A stretch of 64,000 bases of DNA, from the NCBI RefSeq assembly GCF_014174355.1, contig NZ_JABEQF010000010.1, positions 55,397 to 119,396 on the forward strand, written 5' to 3'. Origin of the DNA: Gluconacetobacter azotocaptans (GTDB lineage Bacteria; Pseudomonadota; Alphaproteobacteria; Acetobacterales; Acetobacteraceae). Position numbers and translations under genes: made by a program. Shown here piece by piece: positions 52,057-62,945 of the stretch (positions are counted from its first letter, which is position 1; every line of letters begins with the position of its first letter). The notes beneath the pieces are model-generated. The model had not been told where the DNA came from. It saw only the letters and a list, made by a program, of their open reading frames with translations, and did no database searches.

Positions 52057-52388
52057 GGCGTTTTCTCCTGATGCTGCTCCAGAACGGCGGCGACAGAGCG
52101 TGTGAAATCGGTCCATGCGGCCTTTTGGGCATTGAGGCTGTCCCGACCGCTCGCGGTCAGGCGGTAATATTTCCTGGGGGGGCCTGAGGCGGATTCGACC
52201 AGATAGGTCGAGACCATCCCGTCCTTCTGCATCCTGCGCATCAGCGGGTAGATCGTGCCCTCGCCCATGTCGATCGCATCGGCCAACCGGCTGGCGATGT
52301 CGTAGCCGTACGAGTCGGCCTGGGACAGAAGCGCCAGGACACAGAGTTCCAGCACCCCTTTTTTGAACTGGACAAGATTAGGGTCCAC
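52053..52388 (-). CDS. PadR family transcriptional regulator
   Basis: About 111 residues: a winged-helix PadR repressor (VQFKKGVLELCVLALLSQADSYGYDIASRLADAIDMGEGTIYPLMRRMQKDGMVSTYLVESASGPPRKYYRLTASGRDSL) with a short C-terminal dimerisation helix. I choose GTG 52388 (MDPNLVQFKKG), which matches the usual family start; GTG 52418 would add ten residues. It leads padR-DUF1700-GIN and probably represses its own operon. Confidence 0.9.
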   Translation of the reverse strand: MDPNLVQFKKGVLELCVLALLSQADSYGYDIASRLADAIDMGEGTIYPLMRRMQKDGMVSTYLVESASGPPRKYYRLTASGRDSLNAQKAAWTDFTRSVAAVLEQHQEKTP

Positions 52389-52682
52389 GGCGTGTCGATC
52401 CTCGGGGCGGTGCCGCACCGACGCGGAACCGTTCTATGCAAGATAGCCATCATTCACCGGTTCCTTGCAATAGTCTTGTCGATGTCGGCGTGAAAAATCA
52501 GTACAAGCGGGTATCCGTCCGCTCTGGCGGGTCGCCGGCGTGTGGCGCATGGTCCCTGCCCGCGCCCCGTCTGGGGGCAGTTCTGAGCGGCCACGGCGCG
52601 ATTTTCAGGCGGATGACCGGGCGGCAGCGGCGCTCCGTCCGCACCAAAGGGCATCACGCAGCCTATGGCTTCGCCGCGGAGA

Positions 52683-52699
52683 TTGTAATAATATTACAA
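52683..52699. promoter_or_regulatory. HexR-like operator upstream of edd-eda
   Basis: TTGTAAT (52683-52689), spacer AAT, ATTACAA (52693-52699): a perfect 7-bp inverted repeat. Its core TGTAA-N5-TTACA equals the published consensus form of HexR, an RpiR-family repressor that senses KDPG and controls Entner-Doudoroff genes in other proteobacteria. It lies about 200 bp before the edd ATG. The regulator gene is not in this window. Confidence 0.62.
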
Positions 52700-52739
52700 A
52701 AATATGCATCAAAACGCCTCATTTATATCAATAATTTAC

Positions 52740-52768
52740 TTGAACACATTATATTTAGACGGTATCTC
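52740..52768 (+). promoter_or_regulatory. Candidate edd-eda promoter
   Basis: TTGAAC (52740-52745) and TATCTC (52763-52768) with 17 bp between, inside the AT-rich patch and 41 bp downstream of the HexR-like palindrome. The -10 match is only partial. Confidence 0.35.
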
Positions 52769-52895
52769 TCCCGACCTCCCCTTTCTATGCGTTTCATGCA
52801 TAACTATCCGCCTCCGACGCATGGACATGACATTCAGGAGTTACGGTCTTGCCCGCTCTGCATCGAATCCGACGCCGCTGTGACGGTCCCTTCCA

Positions 52896-54716
<1,821 letters not shown>

Positions 54717-54814
54717 GCCGATCCGATACGAGGCCCTGGCCCGGTCATGGGTCAGTGGCCTTTGACGAGTTTCAGGGCGCCTGGCGCGCCGCACAAGGAA
54801 AGAAAGAAGCAGAC

Positions 54815-55435
54815 ATGTCCGAAATAGATCGCATCATGGGCCTCTCGCCGGTCATTCCGGTGCTTGTGGTGCACGACGCGGCCCATGCCCGCCCGATTGC
54901 CGAGGCTTTGGTGGCGGGCGGTCTGCGGGTTCTGGAAGTGACCCTGCGCACCGAGGCGGCGCTGGATGTCATCACGGAAATGGCCAGGGTCGAAGGCGCG
55001 GTCGTCGGCGCGGGCACCGTGCTGAACGAGGCCGACCTGGATGCCAGCATCGAGGCCGGGGCGGAATTCATCGTCAGTCCGGGCCTGACCGACGGCCTCG
55101 CCAAGGCCGCGATCGCCCGCCGCATCCCGTTCCTGCCCGGCATCGCCAACAGCAGCGACATCATGCGCGGGCTGGATCTGGGCCTCGATCGCTTCAAGTT
55201 TTTTCCGGCCGAGGCGTCGGGCGGCATCAAGGCGCTGAAGGCCCTGTCCGCACCCTTCGGCCGGATCCGCTTCTGCCCCACCGGCGGCATCGACCTTGAA
55301 CGCGCATCCCAGTGGCTGGAACTGCCGTCGGTGCGTTGCGTCGGCGGATCGTGGCTCGTCCCGCCCGGCGCGCCGGACGTGGCCGAAATCCGTGATCGCG
55401 CAGCGGCCGCCTCGCAACTGGCGACTACCCGCTAA
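54815..55435 (+). CDS. eda: 2-dehydro-3-deoxy-phosphogluconate (KDPG) aldolase
   Basis: Eda splits KDPG into pyruvate and glyceraldehyde 3-phosphate. The 206-residue TIM barrel has the catalytic glutamate E41 in LEVTLRT, GAGTVLNEADLDASIEAGAEFIVSPGLT, the Schiff-base lysine K128 in RFKFFPAEASGGI, and CPTGGID. ATG 54815 is preceded by AAGGAAAGAAAG. It shares the edd transcript. Confidence 0.97.
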   Translation: MSEIDRIMGLSPVIPVLVVHDAAHARPIAEALVAGGLRVLEVTLRTEAALDVITEMARVEGAVVGAGTVLNEADLDASIEAGAEFIVSPGLTDGLAKAAIARRIPFLPGIANSSDIMRGLDLGLDRFKFFPAEASGGIKALKALSAPFGRIRFCPTGGIDLERASQWLELPSVRCVGGSWLVPPGAPDVAEIRDRAAAASQLATTR

Positions 55436-55456
55436 CGCATCAGGCCACCGTGGATA

Positions 55457-55491
55457 TCCCCCGACCTTTGCATTGCGCGATGGTCGGGGGA
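55457..55491. terminator. Hairpin between convergent eda and glf
   Basis: TCCCCCGACC (55457-55466) pairs with GGTCGGGGGA (55482-55491), a perfect 10-bp stem with a 15-nt loop in the 60-bp gap between the two stops. No T-run on either strand. Likely a 3'-end structure for both genes. Confidence 0.5.
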
Positions 55492-55495
55492 ACGA

Positions 55496-56851
<1,356 letters not shown>

Positions 56852-58375
56852 CTATAATTGGAAGGTTTCAAGAATATCGCGAAGATGCACGGCTTTTCCC
56901 GCCAGGTCGGCGCTCGCCGCCGAGGTCTGCTCGACCATCGCCGCGTTCTGCCGGGTGCCCTGGTCGATTGTCGCCACCGCGCCGTTTATATTATGGAGCG
57001 CCCTAGCCTGTTCCTGTGCCGCATCCGCAATGGCTTTCAAATGATCGCTTATCTTTGTCACGCGCGTGATGATGGTCTGCATTCCGGCATTGATTTCTTC
57101 CATGACGAGAGCACCCGCGGCAACCTGACTTTGCGAAGCGCTGACGAGTTTCCTCACGTCTTTCGAGGCTTCCCCCGCGCGGCGGGCAAGGTCCCGGATT
57201 TCCTGGGCAAGCGCCTTGAAGCCGGCTCCGCTTTCTCCTACGCGGCCCGCCTCGACGCTCGTGTTCAACGCCAGAAGATGGGTCTGGACGGCTATCGCAT
57301 CCATGACATCGGTAATCGTGCTGATTGCGTTGGATGACCGTTCGATCTCGGCCATCGAGCCTGCCGCCCCGTCAACCAGGACACCAAACTGCTCGGTAAT
57401 GGTCTGGCATTCCGCTACCAGGGAGTGGGCTTCCGAAACCCGAGCCGCGGTCGAGGTAACGGTCGACGTGATCTGTTCGATCGACGCTGCGGTCTCTTCC
57501 ACGGAAAATGCCTGCCGCTCCGTCCGATGGGACAGATCCTGCGCTGCGGCGTTAATCTGGGTCGCCGTGGTATCTATGGTCTGCGCTGTTGCGTTTACGA
57601 CTTCCAGCGTGGCGCGCAGGGATTCGACGGCCGTATTGAGATTGTCGCGTAATGGAATATAGAACAGCGGCAGGTTTCCATGCACCCTTCCGGTAAGATC
57701 CCCTTCGGCGATCTGGCTGATGACTGAGCCGAAGCTCCGCGAAACCAGATTCTGCTCCTTTTCGATCGCATCATCTCTGGTGGCCCGCACCGCCTTTTCC
57801 GTTACGTCCGGATAATAGACTGAAAGTGCCAGATCTATATCGAGCAGAACAGCCTTGCACAGGCTGCCGATCGTGTCCCCCAGCTTTTTGGCGGATACGG
57901 TAAAGCCTCCTGAAAAAAGACCGCGTTTTGGAAGCAGTTCTTCCACAATGGCATGAATGAGATGATCAAGAACGACAGCGTATCCGCCGATATACCATCT
58001 TGGCTCTAGGCCGATACGGGCATGAACCGCACCAATCTCACGAACCTGGGCCGAATACTCCTCGCCGAAATTTGCCGCCGAGATGTTCCTCCAGTGATTG
58101 GATTGGGCACCTTTGGCATGCTGCATTTGCATTTCGGAAGAAAAGAATTTTCGCGTTTCGGGCGTTTTCCTTACCTGCCTGTAGAAGCTTTCAAGCGCAA
58201 TCGGGAGTTCACGGTCGATGAGTGCCTGCATGGAGCGGAGGGTCTGGAGACTGTCATCGGTCAGATCCATGAATTCCCGACGCTGCTTTATATCGTCCAG
58301 TTTCCCTCCATGCTGTCGAGGATTATTTTCCAGACAATCGTTATTGTTCCTAGTCAATTTAAACTCCCGTAGCAT
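56852..58375 (-). CDS. Globin-coupled soluble methyl-accepting chemotaxis protein (HemAT-like)
   Basis: About 507 residues. Residues about 30-190 form a globin-coupled sensor domain with the diagnostic VREIGAVHARIGLEPRWYIGGY; H118 is the expected proximal heme ligand. A linker follows, then the methyl-accepting signalling domain (about 290-505) with the hairpin tip VQTHLLALNTSVEAGRVGESGAGFKALAQEIRDLARRAGEASKDV. No transmembrane segment is seen, so it is a cytoplasmic oxygen or redox sensor like HemAT. The tip is recognisable though diverged from the consensus. GTG 58438 is an alternative start. No che genes are nearby. Confidence 0.9.
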   Translation of the reverse strand: MLREFKLTRNNNDCLENNPRQHGGKLDDIKQRREFMDLTDDSLQTLRSMQALIDRELPIALESFYRQVRKTPETRKFFSSEMQMQHAKGAQSNHWRNISAANFGEEYSAQVREIGAVHARIGLEPRWYIGGYAVVLDHLIHAIVEELLPKRGLFSGGFTVSAKKLGDTIGSLCKAVLLDIDLALSVYYPDVTEKAVRATRDDAIEKEQNLVSRSFGSVISQIAEGDLTGRVHGNLPLFYIPLRDNLNTAVESLRATLEVVNATAQTIDTTATQINAAAQDLSHRTERQAFSVEETAASIEQITSTVTSTAARVSEAHSLVAECQTITEQFGVLVDGAAGSMAEIERSSNAISTITDVMDAIAVQTHLLALNTSVEAGRVGESGAGFKALAQEIRDLARRAGEASKDVRKLVSASQSQVAAGALVMEEINAGMQTIITRVTKISDHLKAIADAAQEQARALHNINGAVATIDQGTRQNAAMVEQTSAASADLAGKAVHLRDILETFQL

Positions 58376-58493
58376 TTCGTTCAGATAGCAAGAAGGAGCA
58401 ACAAAGACGGTGAAGCTATGTCCTCTAGGCAAACTCACGAGCCAAAAAGTCTAAATTCTTCAGTTTTGTGCCTCCAGTCATCTATAAAAATAA

Positions 58494-58537
58494 TTATAAA
58501 GAGCTTAAGTTTCAATTAAAATGATAATAGGTTATCA
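58494..58537 (-). promoter_or_regulatory. Promoter/operator candidate for the globin-sensor gene
   Basis: Read leftward there is a perfect -10, TATAAT (58494-58499), with no good -35. About 22 bp upstream sits the inverted repeat TGATAA-TAGG-TTATCA (58522-58537), where an activator could bind and replace the missing -35. By-eye call. Confidence 0.35.
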
Positions 58538-58724
58538 AATTCTGTTCTCATTTATTTAATGGCCGGAAACCACGCAGCGAGGAATCATGCTGGTGGAGAA
58601 CTTCTGCCGCTCGATCACAGCGAATTGCGATACGCTTGATCGGAAAAAAAGTTCTCGATGACGTGATGCCAATTTATATTTGACGAAATCGCATCAGGAT
58701 GGGTTTCGTTCAGGGCAACGTTCC

Positions 58725-58905
58725 CATGAGCGGAACAATTTCTGCGCTCCCGGCCTTCGCACCCATCCCGGGTACGATCCTCGTCGTCGACGATGCGCCG
58801 CAACGGTGCGCGCACCGCTTGCTGGTTGAACGTTCACCAGGCTGCGGCCGTCATCTTCATGATAATACAGGCAACGGCGGACGAGCGCGTTTTCCGCCCC
58901 TGTGA
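58725..58905 (+). pseudogene. Possible decayed response-regulator fragment
   Basis: A 59-codon frame from ATG 58725 contains GTILVVDDAPQ, which resembles the first strand and acidic pocket of a CheY-like receiver domain. After about 15 more residues the similarity is lost and the frame stops. It could be a remnant of a regulator beside the chemoreceptor gene, or chance. No continuing domain is found in the other frames downstream. Confidence 0.22.
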
Positions 58906-59006
58906 GGCAGCAATCCACAGGCTGCCAGTACAGACGCATAGTTCGCCCGAGCAACCCTTCGGATAAGGCTGCAGGCAGACCCGATATTTATGGATTAAGG
59001 AAAATT

Positions 59007-59080
59007 TGGCTGGGGGACCTGGATTCGAACCAGGGCTGACCGGGTCAGAGCCGGTAGTTCTACCGCTAAACTATCCCCCA
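59007..59080 (-). tRNA. tRNA-Gln (anticodon CUG)
   Basis: Read leftward, a 74-nt tRNA with encoded CCA. The acceptor arm TGGGGGA pairs with TCCCCCA. A D-arm follows, then the anticodon stem ACCGG/CCGGT with loop CTCTGAC giving anticodon CTG. The T-arm is CCTGG-TTCGAAT-CCAGG, then GCCA. CUG reads CAG codons for glutamine. Its 3' end faces the AT-rich gap, a common integration-site geometry, but I found no repeated copy of the tRNA end. Confidence 0.96.
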
Positions 59081-59118
59081 ACACTGCCTTTCGGCGTGTA
59101 GTGCCGTGCGGTGAGGGG

Positions 59119-59147
59119 CTGATAGCATCGGCGGATCGGCGTGACAA
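59119..59147 (-). promoter_or_regulatory. tRNA-Gln promoter
   Basis: Read leftward, TTGTCA (59142-59147) and TATCAG (59119-59124) are 17 bp apart, placing the start about 30 nt before the mature tRNA 5' end. Confidence 0.6.
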
Positions 59148-59247
59148 GCACCTTTATGACGAAGTTTCTTGCCTGCGGCATATTTGACTTGCCCTTCGCG
59201 CGGGTGGGAATCCACTATGAATGCAGCAGCGGCAAGGGGACCGTCCG

Positions 59248-60393
59248 ATGGACAACAGCATGTCCTGGCGCGATGGCCAGGAGGGACCGCCATTCTCCCA
59301 TGCCTCCGGATTCACGACGAATCACGGAATCCCGGGCATGTACGCTGCCATCGACCTCGGGACGAACAATTGCCGCCTGATGATCGCGACGCCGTCGGCC
59401 GACGGATTCCGCGTCGTCGACAGTTTCAGCCGTATCGTCAGGCTGGGCGCCGGCCTGCAACGGACGGGACTGCTGGACCAGGATGCGATGGACCGGACCG
59501 TCGACGCATTGAAGATCTGTGCCGCGCGCATGGGGCGCCGCCGGTTGCGCCGGTATCGCGCGGTGGCGACCGAGGCCTGCCGGCGCGCGGGCAACGGCAG
59601 CGCCTTCCTCGAGCGCGTCCGGCGCGAAACCGGCCTGGATATCGGCGTGATCTCGCCGCGCGAGGAAGCCGAACTGGCCATGGACAGTTGTGCGGCGCTT
59701 CTGCACGATGAAAGACTGTCCCCGGCACGCAATCGCGCCGTGCTGTTCGATATCGGTGGCGGCTCGACCGAAGTGGCGTGGGTACGGACCGAGCGGCGGT
59801 CGCGCAGCCAGGATCTGATCGGCTATATCAGCCTGCCGGTGGGTGTCATCACCCTGGCCGAGCAGTTCGGCCACGCGGCCTTCACCGAGGACGGCTACCG
59901 CCACATGGTCGATGCCGTGACACGGCAGTTGCGCGCGTTCGAGGATGTCCATTGCATCGGCCGGGAAATCAGCCGCGGCAATGTCAGCCTGATGGGAACC
60001 AGCGGCACCATCACGACCCTGGCCAGCATTGCGCTGTCGCTGGCGCGCTACAGCCGGGCTGCGGTCGACGGCACCATCCTGTCGGCCGACGCGGCCCTGG
60101 CAGCTATCCGGACCCTGGCGGAAATTGGCCCGGACGGCCTGCGGCAGCATCCCTGCGTCGGGCCGGAACGCGCGCTGTACGTCCTGCCGGGATGCGCGAT
60201 TTTCGAGGCCATCCACAAAATATGGCCGGTGCCCGAGATCGTCGTGGCGGATCGCGGGCTGCGCGATGGTATGCTGCTGCGCATGATCAACGATTCGACC
60301 ATGGCGCCCCTGTCGCCATTCCCTGCCGCCCTGCCCTATGCACGGCCCAAGCTGACCACGGCACTGACCACGGCGGGCGTCTCCCGTCCATGA
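59248..60393 (+). CDS. Exopolyphosphatase / guanosine pentaphosphate phosphatase (Ppx/GppA family)
   Basis: About 381 residues. The actin-like ATPase-fold motifs are clear: AAIDLGTNNCRLMIA, FSRIVRLGAGL, AVATEACRRAGNG, ISPREEAELAMD, LFDIGGGSTEVAWV and MGTSGTITTLA. It is shorter than full Ppx (about 500), so it consists of the catalytic core with no C-terminal HD domain. Such enzymes degrade polyphosphate or pppGpp. I choose ATG 59248 because of AAGGGGA upstream; ATG 59221 is possible. It overlaps rlmE by 4 bp. Confidence 0.9.
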   Translation: MDNSMSWRDGQEGPPFSHASGFTTNHGIPGMYAAIDLGTNNCRLMIATPSADGFRVVDSFSRIVRLGAGLQRTGLLDQDAMDRTVDALKICAARMGRRRLRRYRAVATEACRRAGNGSAFLERVRRETGLDIGVISPREEAELAMDSCAALLHDERLSPARNRAVLFDIGGGSTEVAWVRTERRSRSQDLIGYISLPVGVITLAEQFGHAAFTEDGYRHMVDAVTRQLRAFEDVHCIGREISRGNVSLMGTSGTITTLASIALSLARYSRAAVDGTILSADAALAAIRTLAEIGPDGLRQHPCVGPERALYVLPGCAIFEAIHKIWPVPEIVVADRGLRDGMLLRMINDSTMAPLSPFPAALPYARPKLTTALTTAGVSRP

Positions 60394-61172
60394 CGCGCCG
60401 TCCCCCCGCCGGAGGCGGCAAGTCGCGGGTTCCCGGCAAATCCCTTTCCAGCAGTGCGACGCCGGGCGGCACGTCCGCGCAGGCGGATGCCGGCGCGGCG
60501 AAGACCACGCGCGCGCAGGCGGTATCGCTGCGCACGGCCCGTGGCCGCACAACCGCTCAGCAGCGCTGGCTGAACCGGCAACTGAACGATCCTTATGTGC
60601 TGGCCGCGCGCAAGCAGGGTTGGCGGTCCCGCGCGGCTTTCAAGCTGATCGAACTGGACGACCGCTTTCACCTGATCCGACCCGGCATGCGCGTGGTGGA
60701 TCTTGGGGCGGCACCGGGAGGATGGACGCAGGTCGTGGTCAAGCGTGGGGCTGCTCATGTGGTCGGCGTCGATCTGCTGCCGGTCGACCCGGTATCCGGC
60801 GCGACGATCCTGGAAGGGGATTTCAACGACCCCGACCTGCCCGACCGCCTGATCGCCCTGCTGGGCGGCCCGGCGGACCTGGTGCTGTCGGACATGGCGC
60901 CGAATACGACCGGACATGCGCCGACCGATCATCTGCGCATCATCGGCCTGGCCGAGCTGGCGCTGGATTTCGCGACCAAGGTGCTGGCCGAAAACGGGGC
61001 GTTTGTGGCGAAAGTCTTCCAGGGCGGGTCCGAGCGGCAGATGCTGACCCCGATGAAGCAGGCCTTCGCCACGGTCCGTCATGCCAAGCCTCCGGCCAGC
61101 CGCAAGGAATCGAGCGAGCTGTATGTCGTGGCCACCGGGTTCCGTCCCGACCGGATCAGACGGGATGCCTGA
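60390..61172 (+). CDS. rlmE: 23S rRNA (uridine-2'-O-)-methyltransferase RlmE
   Basis: RlmE (RrmJ/FtsJ) methylates the ribose of U2552 in 23S rRNA. The 260-residue product has a long basic, low-complexity head (about residues 1-55). The RrmJ core follows: RSRAAFKLIELDDRF, VVDLGAAPGGWTQVVV, LSDMAPNTTGH, AKVFQGG and KESSELYVVATGF, giving the K-D-K-E catalytic set. It is coupled to the ppx/gppA gene by an ATGA overlap. Confidence 0.95.
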   Translation: MTRRPPAGGGKSRVPGKSLSSSATPGGTSAQADAGAAKTTRAQAVSLRTARGRTTAQQRWLNRQLNDPYVLAARKQGWRSRAAFKLIELDDRFHLIRPGMRVVDLGAAPGGWTQVVVKRGAAHVVGVDLLPVDPVSGATILEGDFNDPDLPDRLIALLGGPADLVLSDMAPNTTGHAPTDHLRIIGLAELALDFATKVLAENGAFVAKVFQGGSERQMLTPMKQAFATVRHAKPPASRKESSELYVVATGFRPDRIRRDA

Positions 61173-61173
61173 G

Positions 61174-61205
61174 TGGCGGCCCGCCCCCCACCGGGCGGGC
61201 CGCCA
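61174..61205. terminator. Perfect 13-bp hairpin between convergent rlmE and ROK genes
   Basis: TGGCGGCCCGCCC (61174-61186) pairs with GGGCGGGCCGCCA (61193-61205) around a 6-nt loop, directly after the rlmE stop. Very stable, but with no T-run. The third such hairpin at a convergent junction in this window. Confidence 0.55.
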
Positions 61206-61283
61206 TCCGATCACCTCGTCGCGGGAGCGAAGCGCAGAGAATGCGCGCCGGACCGCCGCCAGCGCGCATTTTCAAACAGGCCG

Positions 61284-62219
61284 TCAGGCCGCGGCCCCGT
61301 CCTTCGACCACAGCCATGCCGCGCCACGCACGCCAGAACTGTCCCCATGCAGGTTCCGTACGATCGGCGTGGTGCAGCGTGGCGTGATCACGTAGCGTGG
61401 CATCAGCAGCGGCACGCGCTCATAGATCGATTTCAGGTTCGACACCCCTCCCCCCAGCACAATGACGTCGGGATCGAGGAAATTGATTGCCAGGGCGCAT
61501 GCCCGGGCCAGACGGTCCATATAGCGATCCAGCGCGCCGATCGCGGCCTGGTCGCCGGCCTCGGCCTGGTCTTCGATTCCGGCGGTGCTGCGATTGCCCG
61601 GCCCCTTCCAGTCCTGGGCCAGGGCCGACCCGCTGAGGAAGCGTTCCAGGCAGCCCTCGTTTCCGCAGAAACATTTGGGCATGGGCATTTCCTCGAGTCG
61701 GGGCCAGGGCAGCGGGATATGCCCCCATTCCCCCGCGATGTGGTGCGCGCCGATCAGCAGCTTGCCGTCGACGACGATCCCAGCGCCCATCCCGGTGCCG
61801 ACGATGACGCCGAAGACAACACCTTTCCCGGCCCCCGCCCCGTCCACGGCCTCGGACAGGGCGAAGCAGTTGGCGTCGTTCTCGACCCGGACCTCCCGCC
61901 CGACGGTGGCGGTCAGATCGCGGCCGAACGGCTGGTTGTTCAGCCACGTGGCGTTTGCGTTCTTGATGACGCCGCTGTCGGGGCTGATCGACCCGGGAAT
62001 CCCGATGCCGACGGTCCCCTGGCCGCCCAGTTCACTATCCACGCCCGCGACCAGGTCCCGGATGGCCTGGATCGCGCCGTCGTAATGCCCGGGGTTGGCA
62101 ATGCGCCGCCTGACAAGCTCGCGTCCGTCGTGGGCCGCGAGGGCCGCGATTTCGATCTTGGTTCCGCCAAAATCGATGCCGATCCGATAGCCGGTCATAT
62201 CCGTCCCGTTGTTCGTCAT
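61284..62219 (-). CDS. ROK family sugar kinase (fructokinase-like)
   Basis: A 311-residue ROK kinase: phosphate motif IGIDFGGTKIEIAAL, GIGIPGSISPDSGVIKNAN, VENDANCFALSEAVDGAG, GVIVGTGMGAGIVVDGKLLIG, AGEWGHIPLP with the ExGH metal-side motif, and the zinc-binding CFCGNEGCLE. The catalytic Asp is in ENDANC. The product has no DNA-binding head, so it is an enzyme and not a NagC-type repressor. Fructose or mannose are likely substrates, by resemblance to Mak; not proven. Confidence 0.9.
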   Translation of the reverse strand: MTNNGTDMTGYRIGIDFGGTKIEIAALAAHDGRELVRRRIANPGHYDGAIQAIRDLVAGVDSELGGQGTVGIGIPGSISPDSGVIKNANATWLNNQPFGRDLTATVGREVRVENDANCFALSEAVDGAGAGKGVVFGVIVGTGMGAGIVVDGKLLIGAHHIAGEWGHIPLPWPRLEEMPMPKCFCGNEGCLERFLSGSALAQDWKGPGNRSTAGIEDQAEAGDQAAIGALDRYMDRLARACALAINFLDPDVIVLGGGVSNLKSIYERVPLLMPRYVITPRCTTPIVRNLHGDSSGVRGAAWLWSKDGAAA

Positions 62220-62323
62220 ATTTTATCCGCTGGCTGTTTGAGCCTATGATGCAAAGAAATGTGGCGTAAACATCGCGCCAGCACAGGCCGGACGCGGCCG
62301 CCCCTGCCGGAGCCCCCATTTTC

Positions 62324-62569
62324 ATGAGCGAGACCGTGCTCGACGTCAAAGGGCTAAGTTGCCCGCTTCCCGTCCTCAAGGCCAATCGCATCTTGCGCGG
62401 CATGCAGCCGGGCGAGCGGTTGCGCGTCATCGCGACGGACCGTGCCAGCGTCGCCGATTTCCAGGCGTTCTGCCGGGAAACCGGCCATGCGCTCATCGCT
62501 TTCGGCGAAGATGGCGGGGTTCTGTCCTTTGTCATCCGCCGCCGTCCCGACCCCGCCGCCGGGGCCTAG
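62324..62569 (+). CDS. TusA-family sulfurtransferase
   Basis: An 81-residue protein with the CPxP motif (C13 in GLSCPLPVLKANRIL), the sulfur-carrying cysteine of TusA-like proteins. MQPGERLRVIATDRASVADFQAFCRETGHAL follows. TusA relays sulfur for tRNA 2-thiouridine and other pathways. ATG 62324 lies 104 bp from the divergent ROK gene. Confidence 0.92.
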   Translation: MSETVLDVKGLSCPLPVLKANRILRGMQPGERLRVIATDRASVADFQAFCRETGHALIAFGEDGGVLSFVIRRRPDPAAGA

Positions 62570-62707
62570 ACGGCGTTTTTCCACCAGTGTTCCGAACACG
62601 TTGCGTGGAAGCCACAGCCGCCACAAATTCCTGTCATTCCCCCTATGCCCTTGGCAGATGCGCCCGGCAAGGAGTAATCCCCGCCTCATGATGGAAGTAC
62701 CGCACCC

Positions 62708-62938
62708 ATGACGGACGACCTGTCCCAGCTCTCCTTCGAAGACGCCCTCGTCCAGCTGGAGGAGATCGTCCGGCAACTGGAAGGCGGGCAGCTCCGGCTG
62801 CAGGACGCGATCGCGTCCTACGAGCGTGGCGCGGCCCTGAGACGACACTGTGAGAGCAAGCTGAACGAGGCCGAGGCCCGCGTTCAGGCGATCATCCAGC
62901 GGGCCGATGGCACGCTGGAGACGAAATCTATGGATTGA
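62708..62938 (+). CDS. xseB: Exodeoxyribonuclease VII small subunit
   Basis: A 76-residue helical protein (LSFEDALVQLEEIVRQLEGGQLRLQDAIASYERGAALRRHCESKLNEAEARVQAI), the full XseB signature. It forms a complex with XseA, a single-strand DNA exonuclease. It leads xseB-ispA-dxs, a linkage conserved in many proteobacteria. Confidence 0.96.
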   Translation: MTDDLSQLSFEDALVQLEEIVRQLEGGQLRLQDAIASYERGAALRRHCESKLNEAEARVQAIIQRADGTLETKSMD

Positions 62939-62945
62939 TGCGCCG

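Larger units (their letters stand above)
52389..52895. other. Control region between padR and edd (507 bp, no gene)
   Basis: No convincing gene. The left part is GC-rich and holds the padR leader. From about 52680 to 52800 the base composition switches to strongly AT-rich. That part carries the HexR-like palindrome and a promoter candidate for edd. Open frames crossing it have no coding character. Confidence 0.7.
58376..59006. other. AT-rich intergenic region before the globin-sensor gene (631 bp)
   Basis: Much lower GC than the flanks, especially 58440-58570. It holds the promoter area of the globin-sensor gene, a small inverted repeat, and on the right a possible response-regulator fragment (58725-58905). 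The right end meets the 3' end of tRNA-Gln. I find no insertion sequence or integrase remnant. Confidence 0.6.

Noticed and set aside
49024..52071. A 1015-codon open frame on the + strand opposite comM, the GIN gene and DUF1700
   Set aside because: It is entirely antisense to three well-supported genes, has low-complexity Arg/Gln/His composition and no domain. It is a by-product of high GC, where stops are rare in some frames.
58694..58954. An 86-codon frame on the - strand between the globin-sensor gene and tRNA-Gln
   Set aside because: No ribosome site, no domain, and composition unlike neighbouring genes.
59007..59080. Duplicate of the tRNA-Gln 3' end as an attachment site
   Set aside because: I searched by eye for the last 14 bases of the tRNA in the flanking 5 kb and saw no second copy.
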